A stretch of 50,230 nt of DNA from Fibrobacter sp. UWP2 (lineage in GTDB: Bacteria > Fibrobacterota > Fibrobacteria > Fibrobacterales > Fibrobacteraceae), in the NCBI RefSeq assembly GCF_900141705.1, contig NZ_FQYM01000023.1, positions 1-50,230 of the forward strand. The letters run 5' to 3'. A program made the translations under genes and the position numbers. Below are positions 16,153 through 25,063 of the stretch, piece by piece. The number at the start of each line of letters is the position of its first letter. Within the stretch, counting starts at the first letter, position 1. The notes beneath the pieces were generated by a model. The model did not search any database, was not told where the DNA came from, and saw only the letters and a program-made list of their open reading frames with translations.

Positions 16153-17349
16153 ATGTCACGTTTTTTTAAGATAGCCTTGGCGACAGCGTTCGCCGGCGGA
16201 GGTTTCGCCATGGCGGCAGGCCCGATTACCACTGTCCCCTGGAACGGGCACGTTGGCGCCGTTTCGTTCACCTTTGACGACGGCATGCAGAACCAGATTG
16301 ACAACTTGAAGCCCATTTTGGACAAGATGCCCGACGTCACCGTCACCTTTTTTATCCCGGGATTCAGTTCGGTTTGGCAAAACAACCCAAACGACCTCGC
16401 AGCCCTCGCCCAGGCGGGCCACGAAATAGGGAACCACAGTCTCTCCCACCCCACGTTGACCGGGCTTTCGGCGGATTCCCTCACCAAGGAAATCGTGAAT
16501 TTTGCGGAGAGTCTCGAAAAAGGCATCCCGGCACCCAAAATTACCGCCTTCGCCACGCCATTTTGCGCCAACAGTGACGACGTCACCGCCGTCATCAAGC
16601 AAAAGCACTTCATCAACCGCGACTGCGGCGACTGGGCATACCGAAACGGCTGGAACAAGGAGCCAAACTGGTTCAAGTTCCCCGCCCTCACCTGGCTCCG
16701 CTCGTCCAAAAAGCCCGAGGACATCACCGTCGCCCTAGATACCTGCATAGGGAATGCGGACTTTAGCGGGCTCCCTTCCTGGGAATCGCCCCCCGGCCCC
16801 GAAGGCGAATGGATGGTTGTCTTGAACCACGGCGTGGCGCAAGACAACGACGATTACGCCATCGACCCCGCCGACATCAAGAAGATTATCCAGCACGCCC
16901 GCGACAACAAGATGTGGGTCGCCTCGTTCAGCACCATCGGAGCCTACTACATGGCGCACTTTACGCTGGACGCCGTCAGCGAAGCCTTGGGTGAATCCGC
17001 CAACATTGACGCCGGAATTAAACTCGATTGGAAGTTGCCCAGCGAAAATATGCCCGAGAGCATCCCGCTCAAGGTAAAGCTCGGCGGCCCGCTAACAGCC
17101 GTCAAGGGCAAAATAGTAATGGACCAAGGCGACAAGGCCATTTGGCCCGACAGCAGCGGCCACTACACCATCGAGTTCACCAAGCTCTCGCTCAAGGTGC
17201 GCCTCGCCACCGCCGAAGAAATCGAGAACCACGGCAACAATACCACTGCCCTCAAGCGCGCAAACCAGCTAAACAAAAAGCCGCGCAGCTCGGGGCCGCA
17301 CGGCACATTCGACCTCATGGGCCGACGCGTCAAGAACGAGAAGCGTTAA
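16153..17349 (+). CDS. Secreted polysaccharide deacetylase (CE4/NodB type)
   Basis: A 398-residue protein with a signal peptide (1-21) and a NodB domain (about 30-250). The metal triad is visible: Asp in TFDDG and the two histidines in GNHSLSHP. The catalytic-base side is TFDD, and the late histidine motif VVLNHG is present. A beta-rich C-terminal part follows (about 275-385). The protein then ends abruptly at GTFDLMGRRVKNEKR, the first strand of the C-terminal sorting module seen in its neighbours without the rest. The family removes N- or O-acetyl groups from chitin, peptidoglycan or xylan, and the substrate here is open. It overlaps the convergent acyltransferase gene by 4 nt. Confidence 0.85.
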   Translation: MSRFFKIALATAFAGGGFAMAAGPITTVPWNGHVGAVSFTFDDGMQNQIDNLKPILDKMPDVTVTFFIPGFSSVWQNNPNDLAALAQAGHEIGNHSLSHPTLTGLSADSLTKEIVNFAESLEKGIPAPKITAFATPFCANSDDVTAVIKQKHFINRDCGDWAYRNGWNKEPNWFKFPALTWLRSSKKPEDITVALDTCIGNADFSGLPSWESPPGPEGEWMVVLNHGVAQDNDDYAIDPADIKKIIQHARDNKMWVASFSTIGAYYMAHFTLDAVSEALGESANIDAGIKLDWKLPSENMPESIPLKVKLGGPLTAVKGKIVMDQGDKAIWPDSSGHYTIEFTKLSLKVRLATAEEIENHGNNTTALKRANQLNKKPRSSGPHGTFDLMGRRVKNEKR

Positions 17350-18515
17350 CGGGCGGCTTTCGCCTTGGCTCGCTTCTTTTTCCAGATTTTGAACTCCATG
17401 TAGAGCGTGCTCACCGTGTAGACAAAGACCATGAAAATGATAGTATTCTTGGGAGTATTCAAGTTACAAATGCCCCAGGCGATGGTAATGAGCGGCAAAT
17501 GGATGAGGTACGGGTAAAAACTGGCCCTGCCGACCTTCCGCACAATCCCAATGCAAAAGAACCGCGCCATGAAGCCCTTGCCCGAGAGAAGCGAGAGCAC
17601 AAAGAGACCGTAAATGAGTATGGGCAAGCTATGGTGAAGGAAGTAGTTGACCCCGGGGTTCCACTGCGGGCTCAAAAGGAAGAGGCTCCCGTACAGCGCC
17701 CAGAGCAAAAACATTTGCACCATGCCGCTCACATAGTCCCTCTTCAAAAACTCGAAGCAGCCCTCAGCATACAGACGGTAAATGACCATGCCAAAAATGT
17801 ACTCGAACACGCGAACCGGCGCGAACATGTGGAAAAAACGGTACTTGGCGGCATAGCCGTCAAACCACAGGTTGCCCGTAGCACCGAACACCACTGCCCA
17901 CAGGATTCCCGGGATAAACACCGTGCCGAACAGCACCCAGAGCGTGCGGCGGTTCTGCTTGAACAGCCAGCGGCTGAACCAGGGCGTAATGGCGTAGCAC
18001 ACAAAAAAGCTGGTGAGCGACCACGAAGGCTCGTTCAGTTTCATCCCCAAGTCCGGGACAACGGACCAGGCGAGAGTCAGGTGCAAAACGAGGCTCCGCC
18101 AGGGGTGCACCATATTCGCAATCCCCTTGCCAAAGCAGTCGGGAATCTCGCCAAAGGAGGGCAAATGCGCATAGCCGCTGAACTTGAATACGAGCACCAC
18201 AAACATGAGGAGCGTCATAAAAAAGTGCAGGCGGTACAACTTGGCAATACGGGCGAACATGAACGGGACAACCGGAATGCTACGCTCGGGGTCGCTAAAC
18301 TTGCTTGCGAAGAGGAACCCGGCAAAGACGTAGAAGATGCCCGCGGCAAAAGCGGGGGCGCTCACAATGGGCATGAGCCACTTGCAATCGGCCATGTACT
18401 GGAGGGCGTTGCTGCTCCCCAGGTGGAGCATCACAATGTTGATGCTCGCCAACAGACGCAAACCGTCTATCGCCGGGAAATAAGGACGCTTGGATTTTTG
18501 CTCTGGCTGTTCCAT
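17346..18515 (-). CDS. Acyltransferase 3 family integral membrane protein
   Basis: A protein of about 389 residues with around ten membrane helices and the family's N-terminal signature (FPAIDGLRLLASINIVMLHLG). There, the Arg and the His in the first helices are the expected functional residues. These proteins transfer acyl groups, often acetyl, across the membrane to sugars of surface polysaccharides or antibiotics. I prefer the ATG at 18515 (MEQPEQKSK) to an upstream TTG at 18554, although no strong ribosome-binding site precedes either. The C-terminus is very basic. It is convergent with, and overlaps, the CE4-type gene, whose C-terminal module looks cut short at this junction. Confidence 0.8.
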   Translation of the reverse strand: MEQPEQKSKRPYFPAIDGLRLLASINIVMLHLGSSNALQYMADCKWLMPIVSAPAFAAGIFYVFAGFLFASKFSDPERSIPVVPFMFARIAKLYRLHFFMTLLMFVVLVFKFSGYAHLPSFGEIPDCFGKGIANMVHPWRSLVLHLTLAWSVVPDLGMKLNEPSWSLTSFFVCYAITPWFSRWLFKQNRRTLWVLFGTVFIPGILWAVVFGATGNLWFDGYAAKYRFFHMFAPVRVFEYIFGMVIYRLYAEGCFEFLKRDYVSGMVQMFLLWALYGSLFLLSPQWNPGVNYFLHHSLPILIYGLFVLSLLSGKGFMARFFCIGIVRKVGRASFYPYLIHLPLITIAWGICNLNTPKNTIIFMVFVYTVSTLYMEFKIWKKKRAKAKAAR

Positions 18516-18556
18516 CGTGGGGCTAAATGTAGAATAATCCTTCCCGTTCCACAAAA

Positions 18557-18583
18557 AACGGCAGTCCTAAGACTGCCGTTTGC
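18557..18583 (-). terminator. Intrinsic terminator of the clan GH-A gene
   Basis: The stem ACGGCAGTC / GACTGCCGT with a 4-nt loop is followed on the minus strand by TTTTTTGTGG. It lies about 30 nt after the stop at 18614. Confidence 0.9.
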
Positions 18584-18613
18584 TTCAATCAAGGTAGGGA
18601 ATGATTTTTCACA

Positions 18614-20560
18614 TCACTTTGCCGTGCGGATTAAGTAAGTCTTAAATCCTGGGACACGCACCAAATAGGCTCCTGGACGCTTGGTGGCCTCCTTGCTCAC
18701 GCGATTGCCGTTCATGTCGAAATATTGGGCTTCTACGGCAGTATTGCCCGGAGTCCTGCGGAGGGAAGTTAAGCCCATCTGCTCTTCCTCCTGTGCCGCC
18801 TTGGCATCGACAAACTCAATCCAGTCGATGTTGACGTAGCTCCCGGTAATCGCAAGCTTCAATATATGCTTGCCCGCCGTAAGCGTCTTTTTGCCCAGTT
18901 CAAACACCTTGTACGTTTTCCAGTCCTCGCCCGTCTGCGGAACAGCAAAGGACTCGGTAATTTCGGCATCATCCATGAACAGCTGGAAACTGGAAGTCTC
19001 GCTACCGCTCGCGACGTTCGCCTTGATCAAGTACTCGCCCTCCTGGGCGACCTCGACCGTGTATTCGAGCCATTCGTCGGCAATGGTATAGCCGATGGCG
19101 TAATTGTCGCCGCCCTCCTCGATATCCACACCATCGTCGCGATAGGCGCCACCCTGGTTGTCGGAATCAGTATCGCGGTACGAGAAACCCTGACCAGCCT
19201 CATCGTAATTTTCGGCTTCGACCTTGCCCGGGATGGACGCAGCCACGTTCTTGTAGGGATTCTGCGGCACATCGATCGGAGTGAGGTACACGCGGTAACC
19301 ATAGAACTGGCTCTCAATTTTCACCTGGACCGTAAGGCTTGAACCCGTAAGCGTCATCTCTTTCTCGGAGACGAGCTCGGTCGAGGCCACCGGCGTATCC
19401 TTGTCCTTCCAGGTCACACGTTCCACGGTGACTTTCATTTTACCCCCGAGGAAAGCCGGGAGTTTTTCGAACACGACGTTCACATTGCCCACAGAGTTTC
19501 CGCCCAGCACGAGGCTAGCATAATTCTGCTTTGCGTCTACGGCAGCGAATCCATCAACGCCTTCGCTCTTGTCGTTTGGCGGCGTGACACGGGCCATGTA
19601 GCCGCTCATGTCGCCATACCACTTGTAGAGCCACCAACCGCCCCCTTTTTGATTACTTGCGGTGAGGAGGCTGCCGAGACGCCCAGGCAGGTTTGTGAAC
19701 CACCAGGAAATCATAGCACTTTCAACATTGTAACGTTCGAACTTGGCAATGTACGGAACCGAGACGCCAGGGGCACCTTCGTAGGTGTGCGTATCGGAAG
19801 AATATTCGTTAATGCTAAGCGCACGCGGCGAGATGTTATACTTCTTTTCGATATTGCGGAGGCTCTCCACGGCTCCCACAAAACCGCCACTGCCCCACTG
19901 ATGCCAGCTAAACACATCGGGCAAGCAGTTGTTCTGCGAACAGTACTTGAGGAATTCATCCACACGGTTGGAGTTGAACCACGAATACGACGGGCCAATG
20001 ATTTTAGCCTTCGGGTCCAGCTTGCGGATCAAGTCGTAAGTCGGCTTCCAGCAGTTGGTGTAAAAATCGCCATTCTCGTTTTTCCAAGTGCCGTCGGGTT
20101 CGTTCCAAATCTCGTAGCCGTCAAAGTTGTTAAGACCGGAATTCAGTTTCTTTTTGATAATCTCCTCGACACTCTTGAGCCAAGAATCCTTGCCGGGCCA
20201 GCGGTACGGCCAGCCGGGAAGGATGTCGGCCAATCGAATCTGAACCTTGCCCGTAGTGTTCACCAGACGCTTGGCAACGTCAAAGGCGTCACCAATGGGC
20301 TGCTGATGCCCATTGCCGCTAATGGCGGGTTGCACATAGACATTCCCCTTGAGCGGGGCAATGTGGGCAGAGACATCGGCGGGCAAATCCGCCGTAATGC
20401 CGTAAAGGGCTCCCGACGCGCAGTGCGTCACAGTACGGATGCTATCGGTCAAATCCACCTTGAGGGTGGCGTCGGCAAAAGCCGTCGTCGCAGACAAGGC
20501 TACAAAAGCCACTACCGTGCCCTTAAGCGAGGCCTTGCGCCCCATATCCAAACATTTCAT
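18614..20560 (-). CDS. Secreted clan GH-A glycoside hydrolase (GH39-like) with CBM6
   Basis: A 648-residue protein. It has a signal peptide (about 1-32) and a TIM-barrel catalytic domain (about 35-350). The candidate acid/base Glu is in YEIWNEPDGTW and the nucleophile Glu in SINEYSS. A beta-sandwich (about 350-440) is followed by CBM6 (about 447-580, EAENYD start) and a short C-terminal module (QYFDMNGNRV ... PGAYLVRV). The NEP/NEY pairing and barrel layout fit clan GH-A and look most like GH39, but I cannot fix the family or substrate. I chose the ATG at 20560 (AGGAG 7 nt upstream). The longer frame to 20719 includes a terminator-like hairpin. Confidence 0.82.
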   Translation of the reverse strand: MKCLDMGRKASLKGTVVAFVALSATTAFADATLKVDLTDSIRTVTHCASGALYGITADLPADVSAHIAPLKGNVYVQPAISGNGHQQPIGDAFDVAKRLVNTTGKVQIRLADILPGWPYRWPGKDSWLKSVEEIIKKKLNSGLNNFDGYEIWNEPDGTWKNENGDFYTNCWKPTYDLIRKLDPKAKIIGPSYSWFNSNRVDEFLKYCSQNNCLPDVFSWHQWGSGGFVGAVESLRNIEKKYNISPRALSINEYSSDTHTYEGAPGVSVPYIAKFERYNVESAMISWWFTNLPGRLGSLLTASNQKGGGWWLYKWYGDMSGYMARVTPPNDKSEGVDGFAAVDAKQNYASLVLGGNSVGNVNVVFEKLPAFLGGKMKVTVERVTWKDKDTPVASTELVSEKEMTLTGSSLTVQVKIESQFYGYRVYLTPIDVPQNPYKNVAASIPGKVEAENYDEAGQGFSYRDTDSDNQGGAYRDDGVDIEEGGDNYAIGYTIADEWLEYTVEVAQEGEYLIKANVASGSETSSFQLFMDDAEITESFAVPQTGEDWKTYKVFELGKKTLTAGKHILKLAITGSYVNIDWIEFVDAKAAQEEEQMGLTSLRRTPGNTAVEAQYFDMNGNRVSKEATKRPGAYLVRVPGFKTYLIRTAK

Positions 20561-20644
20561 AACGGTACTCCTATTTTCCTTTAAACTATTTTTTGGAGCA
20601 GCCGTTTTACAGGGGGGCAAGCGATATACTTTTGGAGTTTTGAC

Positions 20645-20676
20645 AAAAGAGCCTCCGAGTAAAACTCGGAGGCTCT
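20645..20676 (-). promoter_or_regulatory. Terminator-like hairpin in the leader of the clan GH-A gene
   Basis: A 13-bp perfect stem, AGAGCCTCCGAGT / ACTCGGAGGCTCT, followed on the minus strand by TTTTGTC, sits 88 nt before the start codon. The xylanase gene upstream already has its own terminator at 20793-20828. This one could therefore be an attenuator or a second terminator. The 308-bp gap 20561-20868 otherwise holds AT-rich sequence and no ORF I can support. Confidence 0.5.
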
Positions 20677-20792
20677 GATCCATAACCAACCCTATTTTTC
20701 TTTGAATCTTTCGATTCAACAGCTATAATTTAACCCCTTTTGAGGGTAATTTGTTACACCGCAAAATATATTTCATTTACAAAATGTAAATA

Positions 20793-20828
20793 AAAGGGTT
20801 CCCGGGGCACCCCGGGAATCCTTTTAGG
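20793..20828 (-). terminator. Intrinsic terminator of the first GH10 gene
   Basis: The near-perfect stem AAAGGGTTCCCGGGG / CCCCGGGAATCCTTTT with a 2-4 nt loop is followed on the minus strand by TTTTATTT. It lies about 40 nt after the stop at 20869. Confidence 0.9.
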
Positions 20829-20868
20829 TGTCAACTCCACTTGGAGTCTGGATTAGGATCATTTTGGA

Positions 20869-22725
20869 CTAGCGAGCAACACGGACTGCCTGCATTTTGC
20901 CGGTAAAGCGGTTGCGCAGGTAGTAGATGCCCGAGTTCTTGATATCGCCAGTAGTTTGGAGAATCTGGGCCGCACCATCGAAACCGTAGGCAGAGAGGAC
21001 GCCCAAGTTCACGCCGTGTACGTCAAACACGAAGTAGTCCTGAAGGCTGTTTTCATCGACCTGGAAACTCGGCTGTGCAAACTGGGGATTGTCTTCGGCA
21101 GCAATCGGTTCAGGGTCGGTAGCATTCTTACCCTTGACGAAGGTAAAGTAGTCCACGTCGAACCAGGCGCCGGTCACGTCCATGCGGAGGATGTGCTTGC
21201 CAGCCGGGAGAGTCACGTTGGCGGAGACCTTGTTGTAGTCATCGTAGTTTTCTTCGCCGGACTTTGCAGCAGGAACCGAAATCACGCTGGTCAGTTCCTT
21301 ACCGTCAAGAGAAAGCTGGAAGCTAGAAGTAGAACCTGCGGCAGCCACGGCAGCAAACATGGTGTAGTCGCCAGCTTCAGCCACATTCACGGTCCATTCG
21401 AGCCAATCGCCTTCGCTGTTGTAGCCCACAATAACGCCGGTCGCCTTCTTGTAGAGGTCTACGCCGGTATCTTTACGGTAGTCGCTGTCGCCATGGTTCT
21501 CGGAATCGTCACCATAAGATTCGTTGCTCGTGCCGTCTTCGTTACGGCCCTTGCCCGGGATGTCGAAGTCTTCGGCTTCCACCTTGCCCGGGATGGCGAT
21601 GGCCTCGCCCTTGAACGGGAGCTGCGGTTCGGGATCCACAACAGTCAAGACACCCGTGGCAAGGCCAGTCGTATTGACGCCCTTGTTCTTGGAGAGGTAG
21701 TCCCTGAGCCAAGCCATGGCGGCGCGGTCCTTGCCGTCCTTGATAATGCCGGAGCAACCGCCTGCAGTGCCGTTACAGTCAAGCCAGGTGCGGCCATAGA
21801 TGTAGCCCCACAAGGTAATACCGGCAACGTGCTCGTTTTCCATGAAGTGGGAAATCTGTTCGGAGTAGCACTGCTTCTGGATATTGTCGTCGGTCGTCGC
21901 AATGTCGTATTCGCTAATGAACATCGGGGTCTGGGTCTTGTCCCAGATTTCCTTGGTAATGCTCTTGAGCGTATTGATGTTCAAGCAGACGCCACCGCCA
22001 CCGGTACCGCCCTGGCCACCGCCCTGGCTCATCATGTCGTGGGCCTGCAAGCCGTAGGCATCGACCGGGGCACCGTTCTTCTTGATGGTCTGGATAAGCT
22101 GGATGCCCTGGTCCTTGTTCCACTGGACGGTGTTGTAGTCGTTATAAATGAGGATAGCCTTCGGCCAACGTTCACGAGCCATCTTGAAGGCCGTCGTCAC
22201 GAAGGTGTAGTCACCATTGTTGTCGCCGCCAAGTGCCGGAATGATATTGTTGTTCTTGCCGTAAGGAGAATGATAGCTGTTGTTGCCCGTGCGGATAGCT
22301 TCGTTTACCACGTCGATCATTTCGAGATCGGGGTAATGATCCTTGACCGCATCGAACCAGGCGGTAATCGCTTTCTTCGTTTCGTCCGTGCTGAGGCCGT
22401 TAAGCCAGCCCGGATACTGGGAGCCCCACACCAAGGCGTGGAACTTGAAATGCCCACCGTTATTCTTTGCCCAGTTATAGGCGGCATCGCAGGCGCCCCA
22501 GTTGTAACGGCCACGGGTACCCTCGACGGAGCCCCACTTACAGCCGTTTTCGGCGGTAGCCTGGTTCCACAGTTGGGTAAAGTCGTTGCCAACCGAGTTA
22601 CTTTGGGTAATGTTACCCACGAATTTGGCTGCACCATCAGCCAAACCGGGGCCGGCTAGCGAAAACGAAGCCGCGGCGAGAGAAATCGCCAAGGCTCTAC
22701 TTGCAATTGTTTGTAGTGATTTCAT
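20869..22725 (-). CDS. GH10 endo-beta-1,4-xylanase with CBM6 and FPm-1-like C-terminus
   Basis: A 618-residue secreted enzyme. It has a signal peptide (about 1-29) and a GH10 barrel (about 30-350) with the acid/base Glu142 in DVVNEAI and nucleophile Glu272 in FISEYDI. A glycine-rich loop (GGGQGGTGGGG) lies just before the nucleophile strand. CBM6 spans about 377-530 and a C-terminal module about 550-618, ending RVAR. It hydrolyses the xylan backbone outside the cell. The ATG at 22725 has AAGGG 9 nt upstream. The ATG at 22734 abuts that site and is unlikely to be used. The closest relative in the window is the third GH10 gene. An operator repeat lies 104 nt upstream. It resembles the tandem xyn10 genes of F. 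succinogenes. Confidence 0.93.
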   Translation of the reverse strand: MKSLQTIASRALAISLAAASFSLAGPGLADGAAKFVGNITQSNSVGNDFTQLWNQATAENGCKWGSVEGTRGRYNWGACDAAYNWAKNNGGHFKFHALVWGSQYPGWLNGLSTDETKKAITAWFDAVKDHYPDLEMIDVVNEAIRTGNNSYHSPYGKNNNIIPALGGDNNGDYTFVTTAFKMARERWPKAILIYNDYNTVQWNKDQGIQLIQTIKKNGAPVDAYGLQAHDMMSQGGGQGGTGGGGVCLNINTLKSITKEIWDKTQTPMFISEYDIATTDDNIQKQCYSEQISHFMENEHVAGITLWGYIYGRTWLDCNGTAGGCSGIIKDGKDRAAMAWLRDYLSKNKGVNTTGLATGVLTVVDPEPQLPFKGEAIAIPGKVEAEDFDIPGKGRNEDGTSNESYGDDSENHGDSDYRKDTGVDLYKKATGVIVGYNSEGDWLEWTVNVAEAGDYTMFAAVAAAGSTSSFQLSLDGKELTSVISVPAAKSGEENYDDYNKVSANVTLPAGKHILRMDVTGAWFDVDYFTFVKGKNATDPEPIAAEDNPQFAQPSFQVDENSLQDYFVFDVHGVNLGVLSAYGFDGAAQILQTTGDIKNSGIYYLRNRFTGKMQAVRVAR

Positions 22726-22829
22726 GATCCACATCCCTTATTTTAAACTGAGGATTTACACCCAAATAATCCCTCATTTATAAGATACCCCGAACCATGA
22801 AAAACATCCAATCAGGAATATCACTTCTC

Positions 22830-22846
22830 ATGGATAATTTGACAAT
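22830..22846. promoter_or_regulatory. Hemicellulase operator repeat, site A
   Basis: ATGGATAATTTGACAAT. One of nine related 17-bp inverted repeats (consensus ATGGAYANTTTGTCCAT) lying 69-105 nt before hemicellulase start codons. Here 104 nt before the GH10 gene at 20869-22725. The half nearest the gene is the better conserved. Confidence 0.6.
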
Positions 22847-22885
22847 GCCTTTGTAAATGAAAAAAAATGAAGTTGCGAAAAACAT

Positions 22886-22913
22886 CAAAAAACGCCCCCG
22901 ATTTCTCGGAGGC
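22886..22913 (-). terminator. Intrinsic terminator of the second GH10 gene
   Basis: The stem GCCCCCGA / TCGGAGGC (one G-U pair) is followed on the minus strand by GTTTTTTGATG. A second small hairpin (GCCCC/GGGGC) lies between it and the stop codon. Confidence 0.85.
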
Positions 22914-22957
22914 ATTCGGGTTGCCCCTTTCGGGGCGTGGATTAGGATCTTTGCGTA

Positions 22958-24835
22958 CTAGCGGACAATACGAGTAAACTGCATTTTGCCAGTAGTGCGA
23001 TTGCGGAAGTAGTAAATTCCCTGGCTCTTAGCCACATCGGAGTTTTTGAGGTAATCAACCGCCTCGCCAAAACTGTAGGCGCTCATGCGTCCCAAGAAAG
23101 CCCCCTGCATGTCGAACACGTCGTAATCAGTAAGAACAGGCACATTCATTTGAACCGTATTCGCGATGATCGTTTGTCCGCCATTGTTAATGGGTTCCGG
23201 GTCGGTGGCATCTGCGCCGGCAACGAAGGTGATGTAGTCAATGTCAAGCCAGGCTCCCGTCACAGTAAAGCGCAGAATGTGCTTGCCCTGGGTCAAGTTG
23301 ACATTGGCAGAGACCTTGTTGTAGTCGTCATAGTTCTCTTCGCCAGACTTCGCCGCAGGAACGGCGATGCTTTCGGTAATGTCATTGCCATCCATAGAGA
23401 GCTTGAAGCTCGAGGTGTTGCCAGCGGCAGCCACGGCGGCGAACATGGTGTAGGTACCCGTCTCCTTCACGTCGACAGTATATTCAAGCCAGTCGCCTTC
23501 GCTGTTGTAGCCAACAATGACACCAGTAGCCTTCTTGTACAGGTCAACGCCGGTATCCTTGCGGTAGTCGGAGTCGCCGTGGTTCTCGGAGTCGTCGCTA
23601 TAAGAAGCGTTGGTCGTACCGTCCTCGTTGCGACCCACACCGGGGATATCAAAATCTTCCATCTCGATTTTGCCTGGAATAGCCAGAGGTTCGCCCTTGA
23701 ACGGAGTCTGCGGTTCGGGCTCCACGGTAGTCATGCTGCCCGTGGTGTTCTTGCCCTTGTTGAGATTGTTGGCAAAGTATTCCTCCAGCCACACCATGGC
23801 GGCGCGCTTGCGGCCATCCTTTTCCATGATGCCGGTATTGGCAGCCCATGTGGCGCCATTGATGTAGCCCCAGATGGTGATGCCGCCAACCCATTCCGTT
23901 TCCCACATGAAGGGAATCTGGTTGGCATAGTCGTTTTTCTGCTTGTTGTCATCAGCTTCGCCGATATCGTATTCCGAAACGAGGAGCGGAAGGCCGGTCT
24001 CGTTATGGATTCGGGTCATCTTGCTTTCAAAATCGCTCTTACTCATGCCCTTACAGTCGTGCGCCTGCTGACCATAGAAGTCAATCGGGGCGCCGTTCTT
24101 GAGCAGGGTCTGGATCATCTCGATACCTTCGTTCATCTGCCAAGAGAGGGTGTTGTAGTCGTTGTAAATGAGCTTCGCGTTCGGCCAGCGCTTGCGAGCC
24201 ATCTCGAAGGCGGTCTTCACAAAGGTGTACTGGTGCTTGCCGTTCACAACCGGGTCGCCGCCGAGGGCGTCGATGATGTAGGTACCACCGCAGCTCGGGT
24301 CGTCGGTACTGATGCCTTCGGCACCGTTAGCGGGCTTGTTGTAGCCGGAGTGGTAGTTGTTGCCCGCCCAAATGGCCTCGTTCACCACGTCGATGAACTC
24401 GAGATCAGGGAACTTCTCCGCCACGGCATCGAACCATTCGGTAATGTACTGCTTGGTCTTTTCGACCGTAATGCCCGGGTTCTTGGCCGTGCAAAGGAAA
24501 TCCGGCTTCTGGGAGCCCCAGATAAGTGCATGGAACTTGAAGTGGCGACCGGGTTCGGCCTTTGCCCACTTGTAGCCGTTTTCGCAGCTGTCGAAGCCGT
24601 TAAAATTGAACTTGCTCTTTCCGCTATTGTCAACAGAATGGATGGAGCCCCACTTACAGCCGTTTTCGTTCGTAAGCTGGTTCCAGTAAGTACCCATGTC
24701 GCTACGAATCTGGCTGCTTGTCGTGATATTGCCAAGGAACTTGGCGCCGCCATCGGCGAGGGCGGCAAAAGAAAGAGTCGCCGTGGCAAGAGAAAAAGCC
24801 AAGGCCTTAGAAGCAATTGAATGTACTGATTTCAT
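22958..24835 (-). CDS. GH10 endo-beta-1,4-xylanase with CBM6 and FPm-1-like C-terminus (divergent copy)
   Basis: A 625-residue secreted enzyme with the same domain order as its two neighbours: signal peptide (about 1-27), GH10 barrel (about 30-365; acid/base Glu153 in DVVNEAI, nucleophile Glu288 in VSEYDIG), CBM6 (about 385-535), C-terminal module (about 555-625, ending RIVR). The catalytic domain is clearly more divergent. It lacks the glycine-rich loop before the nucleophile and has extra residues around 110-125 and 168-205 with a cysteine pair. The CBM6 is nearly the same as in the neighbours, suggesting exchange or recent duplication of that part. The start (24835) has the same leader layout, and operator site B lies upstream. 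Confidence 0.93.
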   Translation of the reverse strand: MKSVHSIASKALAFSLATATLSFAALADGGAKFLGNITTSSQIRSDMGTYWNQLTNENGCKWGSIHSVDNSGKSKFNFNGFDSCENGYKWAKAEPGRHFKFHALIWGSQKPDFLCTAKNPGITVEKTKQYITEWFDAVAEKFPDLEFIDVVNEAIWAGNNYHSGYNKPANGAEGISTDDPSCGGTYIIDALGGDPVVNGKHQYTFVKTAFEMARKRWPNAKLIYNDYNTLSWQMNEGIEMIQTLLKNGAPIDFYGQQAHDCKGMSKSDFESKMTRIHNETGLPLLVSEYDIGEADDNKQKNDYANQIPFMWETEWVGGITIWGYINGATWAANTGIMEKDGRKRAAMVWLEEYFANNLNKGKNTTGSMTTVEPEPQTPFKGEPLAIPGKIEMEDFDIPGVGRNEDGTTNASYSDDSENHGDSDYRKDTGVDLYKKATGVIVGYNSEGDWLEYTVDVKETGTYTMFAAVAAAGNTSSFKLSMDGNDITESIAVPAAKSGEENYDDYNKVSANVNLTQGKHILRFTVTGAWLDIDYITFVAGADATDPEPINNGGQTIIANTVQMNVPVLTDYDVFDMQGAFLGRMSAYSFGEAVDYLKNSDVAKSQGIYYFRNRTTGKMQFTRIVR

Positions 24836-24936
24836 AATCCACATCCCTTATGTGACAGGAATCTACACCACATAAATTCCATATCCAGAAAATATCTTGA
24901 AACATGGCTATTAAATCATCGCGAAAACAACTTCTC

Positions 24937-24953
24937 ATGGACAATTTGACAAT
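24937..24953. promoter_or_regulatory. Hemicellulase operator repeat, site B
   Basis: ATGGACAATTTGACAAT, 101 nt before the second GH10 gene. It differs from site A at one position, and the flanking bases CTTCTC are also shared. Confidence 0.6.
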
Positions 24954-24998
24954 GTTTTTTACATTCAAAATCGGCTTTTTTGGGGAAAAACGCAAAAA

Positions 24999-25018
24999 GC
25001 CCCCGATCGCTCGGAGAC
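24999..25018 (-). terminator. Intrinsic terminator of the third GH10 gene
   Basis: The stem GCCCCCGA / TCGGAGAC (one mismatch) is followed on the minus strand by TTTTTGCGTTTTT. It is related in sequence to the terminator at 22886-22913. Confidence 0.75.
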
Positions 25019-25063
25019 TCTTTGGGCAGCCCCTTTCGGGACTTGGATTAGGAATTCTTACGA

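Noticed and set aside
20632-20648. Tenth operator copy (TTGGAGTTTTGACAA) 74 nt before the clan GH-A gene
   Set aside because: The two halves resemble the motif and the distance fits, but the spacing is one base short and both halves are degraded. Not counted.
21400-21600. CRISPR-like repeats, from short stretches recurring across the CBM6 coding regions
   Set aside because: They are homologous coding sequence spread over separate genes, with no regular spacer array.
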